Origin: Carex sylvatica | Taxonomy: Eukaryota > Streptophyta > Magnoliopsida > Poales > Cyperaceae | DNA length: 64,000 bases | NCBI GenBank assembly: GCA_964058845.1 | Contig: CAXKVR010000015.1 | Span: forward strand, 124,001-188,000 | Direction: 5' to 3' | Part shown: positions 59,779 to 64,000 of the stretch, in pieces | Layout of the letters: every line of letters begins with the position of its first letter | Numbering within the stretch: the first letter of the stretch is position 1 | Notes under the pieces: model-generated | The model's input: the letters and a program-made list of their open reading frames with translations, nothing else | Database searches by the model: none | Told to the model about the DNA's origin: nothing | Translations under genes and position numbers: made by a program

Positions 59779-62769
59779 ATGGCTGAAGAAGGAGATGAAA
59801 GACAGCATACTAATCCTAGACTACGGGAGACTCTAGCTTCAACAGAAGGAGCGCATCGTCAGAAAGAACCTGATCCTCTCTCATGGAACCGGTCTAGGAG
59901 GATGTCTTCTCCGGGCAGTAGCAGCAGGTTCATTATTCTTTTTTATGTTTTTATGTTGTGTTTGGTATGCTCTACCTTGTTTACTCACATGAAGCACTAA
60001 CCAAGCTGTGCAATTATTTTTGTTTTGGTAGAAATGTTTGAAGAAGTTCTACAAGCCGTGGAGGTGATTTGAGGCAACTTCTTAACAGAGGGATAAACTG
60101 GATAGAAGAGTCTCTATCTCCTCTACACTGCATTCAAGATAGTTTTTATTACGAGTGTTTTTGCAAATTTCACCTTAGGTACTTCCGACGAAATAGAGAA
60201 CCTGACTGTGATCTTTGGAGGGTTTCATGGAGCATTGACAAGAAGCAAGCTGCTACAAATCCTAGATGCTTGACTCTATGTTCTGGAAGAGAAGCTTTCC
60301 GACTTGACTGGTATGATGCAATCATGAAATATCACCTTTTAAACAGTTGAGACATAATCTATTGGTACCATAACAGTCAGTAGTGAATGAATTTCAGTAA
60401 AAGTTGGTTACAACCTGAATTTTTAAGTCAGCACATGTAAGAACGATGCTGTGCAATGATATTTGGTGTAATGTAACAATTATTCGTTTACTTATTCTTT
60501 TGTATATCTACGAAACGTCAAATATGTTGTCTAATGCAGGGGAGAGAGAGGAGAGTCCAGTGCAGGGAGACTGACATATCATCCTATTTCAACTGATTCA
60601 CATTTAAATTATTATAACCGGTACTGACATATCATCCTGTTTCAACTTATTCACATTTAACTGATTCACATACCTGCCATATTGTGCACCTTAAATACTA
60701 ATGCACTGGACAAATTATGAGGTAATGACTTTGTGAGCCTAAATTACTAATGTGAGCCTTATTCCAATAATACTATTTCTTTGATCATTGACAAAATCAA
60801 TATACAGTTGGAGTGGTGAGTGTAGTGCATTTAGATCGAGGGACATACACCTTTCAATTGACGACAAACGAAAAAGAACTGCACGGGACAGTAGCCGCTC
60901 ACCCGAACACAAATGGAGAAAAACTGGACCGCATCCTGACCGGTCAAGATGCAGTGAGCGTAGTGTTTCCCCAGAAAAGAGACCGAGAAATGCTGGATGG
61001 TGCCACGGTAGGTCCAGAGGGAGTGGCAGTCCTGATTTAAGTCATCTTAGCAGGTACATTACTATGCAAAAGTAACCCAAAAGCTTGTAAATTTTCACTG
61101 CAGTCGAATATAAGCATTTCAGTTGTGTAACAATTTTATACAGATACTTGGTTGTTTCGTTGGTCAGCAGTCAGTAATTGTGAATACATGTTTGCTTCAG
61201 ATTATTTTTTTATTTTCTCTAATATAGGGGGGGTCCTTTAATTTCGACAGCTTTTGTCTCTAGTCTAACACCCATTTCTCTCTTTGGTTTTGTAAAAAAT
61301 TGAATAGGAGTCCACAAATGAGTCCTACTGATACCAAGAAAACAAAGGACGAAAGGGAGAAAAAATTAGGCTTTTCATCTCCCAAACAAACCTTGAAGCA
61401 AACAATGTCAGCTGAGCTGGGCCAATCTGATGCAGGGCAACCCATGCCTGAAAAAGGAGAAAAGAAGCAGCCTAACCCAAGGGTACGGGGCAACTTGGCT
61501 CAAGCTCAAGGAGTGCCATCTCAGAACAATGACGGGCGGGGCCGGTCTATTAATAATGATGAGCAGAGGAAATCTGATGGGTTGGGCACATCTACTGTTC
61601 AACCCGATCCTCAACTATCAACCTCATCTAGTAGGACGTCTTCTGGCAAAATGAAAAGGTTTAGTTCACTTAGAATTTGTTTCTTTTATGGTTTTGTGGT
61701 ATGTTATAAATTTTCTAAATTTTCGAGGAGCGCCATCTGTGGACGGCTTTTTTCTTCTAAAATTTTCCTTGAAAGTTCTGACACTGTAAGTCTTAGATTG
61801 GCAACTCTAGTATGATACACATAGTGCGATGTATACTTAGCAGTGAGACATAATCTTGTAGAGCCAAAATTACCAGAGAAAAAAAAAAAAAACTGCTCTG
61901 ATCTAAGCAAAAAATACTTGTTCTGACAGGTGGGGTCCGGCCTCTCCAAATGTGGATGGTTCCAGGTATAGGACTCTGTCTCAATGGTCTAAGGCGGCAC
62001 AGGAATCTGATGGGTGGGGTCAAAACTATTCACCAATAAGAAAGTCACAATCAAGGTCTTTGACCCGTAGCTCTCAAGCCGCAGTCGGTACCAACAATAA
62101 CAACAAGGAGTCTAACCTTTCACCTTATCTTGGTCTGAAGTATCCATATTTTTATTCCCCGTTGGTAAGCACCTCTTGTTCTGGAGGAGCTGATGCAGAT
62201 ATGCAACCTATATCATCCCCATATGCAATTGTGGGGACTGAACTCCCGAGGTTGTTTGCTGTCAATCCAGTATCCCCAACTCCTGACGTCTCTAATCTGG
62301 GGCCATCACAACCAAATCAAAATCTTGTTGTGGCAACTGGAACTGCAGCAGTAGAGAGAACAGATGCGATCGATAAGGACAGCCTCCGACGGGCACTGCT
62401 TGGTTTTGCGAAGCCAAAGCTGATTCCATTGTGGTCAAAAAAGCAGTTGGATTTTGCTAATTACAGGCAAATACTTGAAAAATTTGTGAATAATGTCACT
62501 CAATCCTTGGGAACTTGTGCCCCAAAGACCCGCGAGGACAGCTGCAAGTTCGTTCAAAAAGAAAATGACAGTCTGACCAAATACCTGCAGGTGTGTATTA
62601 GTTCTTCTCTCTTTTGATTAAGTAATTATTTTCCTTTTGCTTTGGATTTTTTTCCTTAAAAGAAGTTATGTCAAGTTTGCAGCTTGTTCTTCATATAATG
62701 TCTAATACTTTCCTTTTACAGATGTACCTGGGAAGGTTTGGGACCAAGGATGTCATGATGAACATTTAA
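59779..62769 (+). CDS. Arg/Ser-rich protein with C3H38-like C-terminus (copy B)
   Basis: Predicted 556 residues, seven exons: 59779-59927, 60044-60178, 60540-60620, 60808-61053, 61308-61658, 61930-62590, 62722-62769. It differs from copy A by a few substitutions (MAEEGDE start, P to S in GVPSQ, D for E in PTPDV) and by loss of exon 4 (30 codons). The loss is an exact exon removal in phase terms, so LNYYNR joins WSGECSAF in frame. At the deletion point the end of exon 3 and the first bases of the intron are partly repeated (GACATATCATCCTxTTTCAAC at 60573 and 60625). Domains as in A: N-terminal NPRLR module, RS-like basic middle, second NPRVR module, C-terminal helical domain ending YLGRFGTKDVMMNI. 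All remaining splice sites are intact. Confidence 0.72.
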
Positions 62770-64000
62770 GAGACTTTTCAATGGTATGAAATTTTGTGTT
62801 TTTGTTATGATAATCAGTTTACATATGTTTCATACGCAATATGTTGATATCATCTAAAGAAGGATATTGTTAAGGACTTTTTAATGGAGTTTAAAGTAGA
62901 TTTGGTAGGTACAGAAGAGGCAAAAAGGGAATATTTAAGACTTAACTGTTTTATCTGTTTGTTTATGTAGGTAATTTACGAGAGAAGGGACTGAAGAATA
63001 GTAAAAATTTATGGGCTTTTGTGCAAGATTTATATGTCGAGCATCACAATTGCTTAATTCTATGCTTTTCCAAATTAATTGGTTGAGCCGAGAGCTCCAT
63101 TCCAGGCTCCCTAATTGTGTGATACTGATGCTATTCTTATTATATCTAAGCCTTTATTTATGTAGAACAATTTATTGCATATATCGCTGAACTGATAAAT
63201 TTGTATATCAATTATCTCATGTCTTGTGTGCCAGCCATTACATATCAGAACTCAGTACTGATTAATTTTTCTTTTTCTATAAATATTTGTTTCATAATTG
63301 TCCTTTCATATTGTTGTTTCGTCATTGTTGGTTCTTGTATAACCAGAATCAAGTCGTCTTTCTCTGGATTTTGTCCCGAAACGAATTTGGCTTCATATTT
63401 GATTCTTACGTCTGACATCTGCGTTTAACCTTAAATTAATAACAATCTTATTCATGGTATGATCTTAATCTCTTATAAATATATAGCTAAATAGCTTGAG
63501 AAATCCACATTGATGATGATGAAATCTACACCTTCTTAAACTGTCTCCTAATTGTAATCCTTCCTGACCAGCGATCCAAATAATGGAATATACTTACAAA
63601 GCATCCTTTATTATACTTATAATTTTTGGAACAATTTGAAAAGGTGACCCTTGCAATTCATGTTTCTGAAGCCAATATATATATATATATATATTTTTTT
63701 TTTGCAACTTATGAAAAACATTTAACAAATTTGTCAATTTTCTCAGTTCAAATTTTTATTAGAAAAGTTTGTTTTAGGTCCCTAAATTTATTATGAACTT
63801 ACGAAAGCAAGCTCTGTAGGCTGAAAATTAAAGCGAATTGCTCTGCAAAATAAGCAAGATAACTACATTATTTAGAAAATCATAAGATTTCACAGCAATT
63901 AAAGAAGAAAACATATATGTGTGAAAAAAAATTGCATGAAATTGTACTATTTAGTTCGGTCTTCAAAATTTGGAAACATTGCATAAAATTTGTAGTTCAA
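62770..64000 (+). other. 3' flank of copy B
   Basis: No further gene. It preserves about 300 bp (about 63367-63670) that copy A lost, and this same block is what matches the relic at 5640-5930. B therefore keeps the older flank. Confidence 0.6.

Larger units (their letters stand above)
58672..64000 (+). repeat. Segmental duplication, copy B (runs off window)
   Basis: Matches 46357-52183 almost base for base. The left edge is shared sequence TGCGATATTGAACAAATAG. The right edge lies beyond the window. About 0.8 kb around exon 4 is missing relative to A. Confidence 0.95.

Overview
This is AT-rich nuclear DNA from a flowering plant. The evidence is GT-AG introns with plant-like splice signals, an F-box/LRR gene, an ankyrin-repeat gene, a CRINKLY4-related receptor kinase, long LTRs bounded by TG...CA, Helitron/hAT/Mutator-like non-autonomous elements, and (AT)n and trinucleotide microsatellites. 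I cannot name the species. Gene density is low: five loci look protein-coding and the rest is transposon debris and segmental duplication.

Layout: 0-2 kb holds a Helitron 3' terminus at 1875, preceded by a glyceraldehyde-3-phosphate dehydrogenase exon fragment and a second exon-like fragment. 4.4-4.8 kb is a hAT-like element. 5.6-10.2 kb carries a relic of another gene's 3' flank, an F-box gene whose last segment is frameshifted, and a partial tandem copy of it. 10.8-13.9 kb is a very large inverted duplication with 1571-bp arms and a 23-bp spacer. Its right arm is the 3' half of a ten-exon ankyrin-repeat gene (minus strand, 12566-15225); its left arm is a 5'-truncated mirror copy. A 4.88-kb solo LTR with a 5-bp target duplication sits 46 bp upstream of that gene's ATG. 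20-27 kb is non-coding, with two Mutator-like MITEs and a local duplication.

From 27 kb on, the window is dominated by one gene family: arginine/serine-rich proteins ending in a helical domain that resembles the C-terminus of plant CCCH-zinc-finger proteins of the C3H38/C3H55 type. Copy D is on the minus strand (27421-29881). Copies A (47464-51254) and B (59779-62769) lie in a nearly identical direct duplication of more than 5.3 kb. Copy C (53095-54549), between them, is a pseudogene interrupted by a foreign insert and followed by a 676-bp solo LTR. Phases of all proposed exon joins in A, B and D are consistent. A broken CCR-type receptor kinase lies at 37258-39078 (minus). Fold-back MITEs, several with clear target duplications, are scattered through 31-36 kb and 56 kb.

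Relics of the same flanking sequences recur at 5.6-6.3, 8.6-10.2, 43.6-44.5 and 56.0-56.7 kb. I infer an ancestral unit made of the arginine-rich gene plus the F-box gene that has been duplicated, inverted and eroded. The most unusual single object is the ankyrin palindrome, which could make a long hairpin RNA if the gene is transcribed past its stop.
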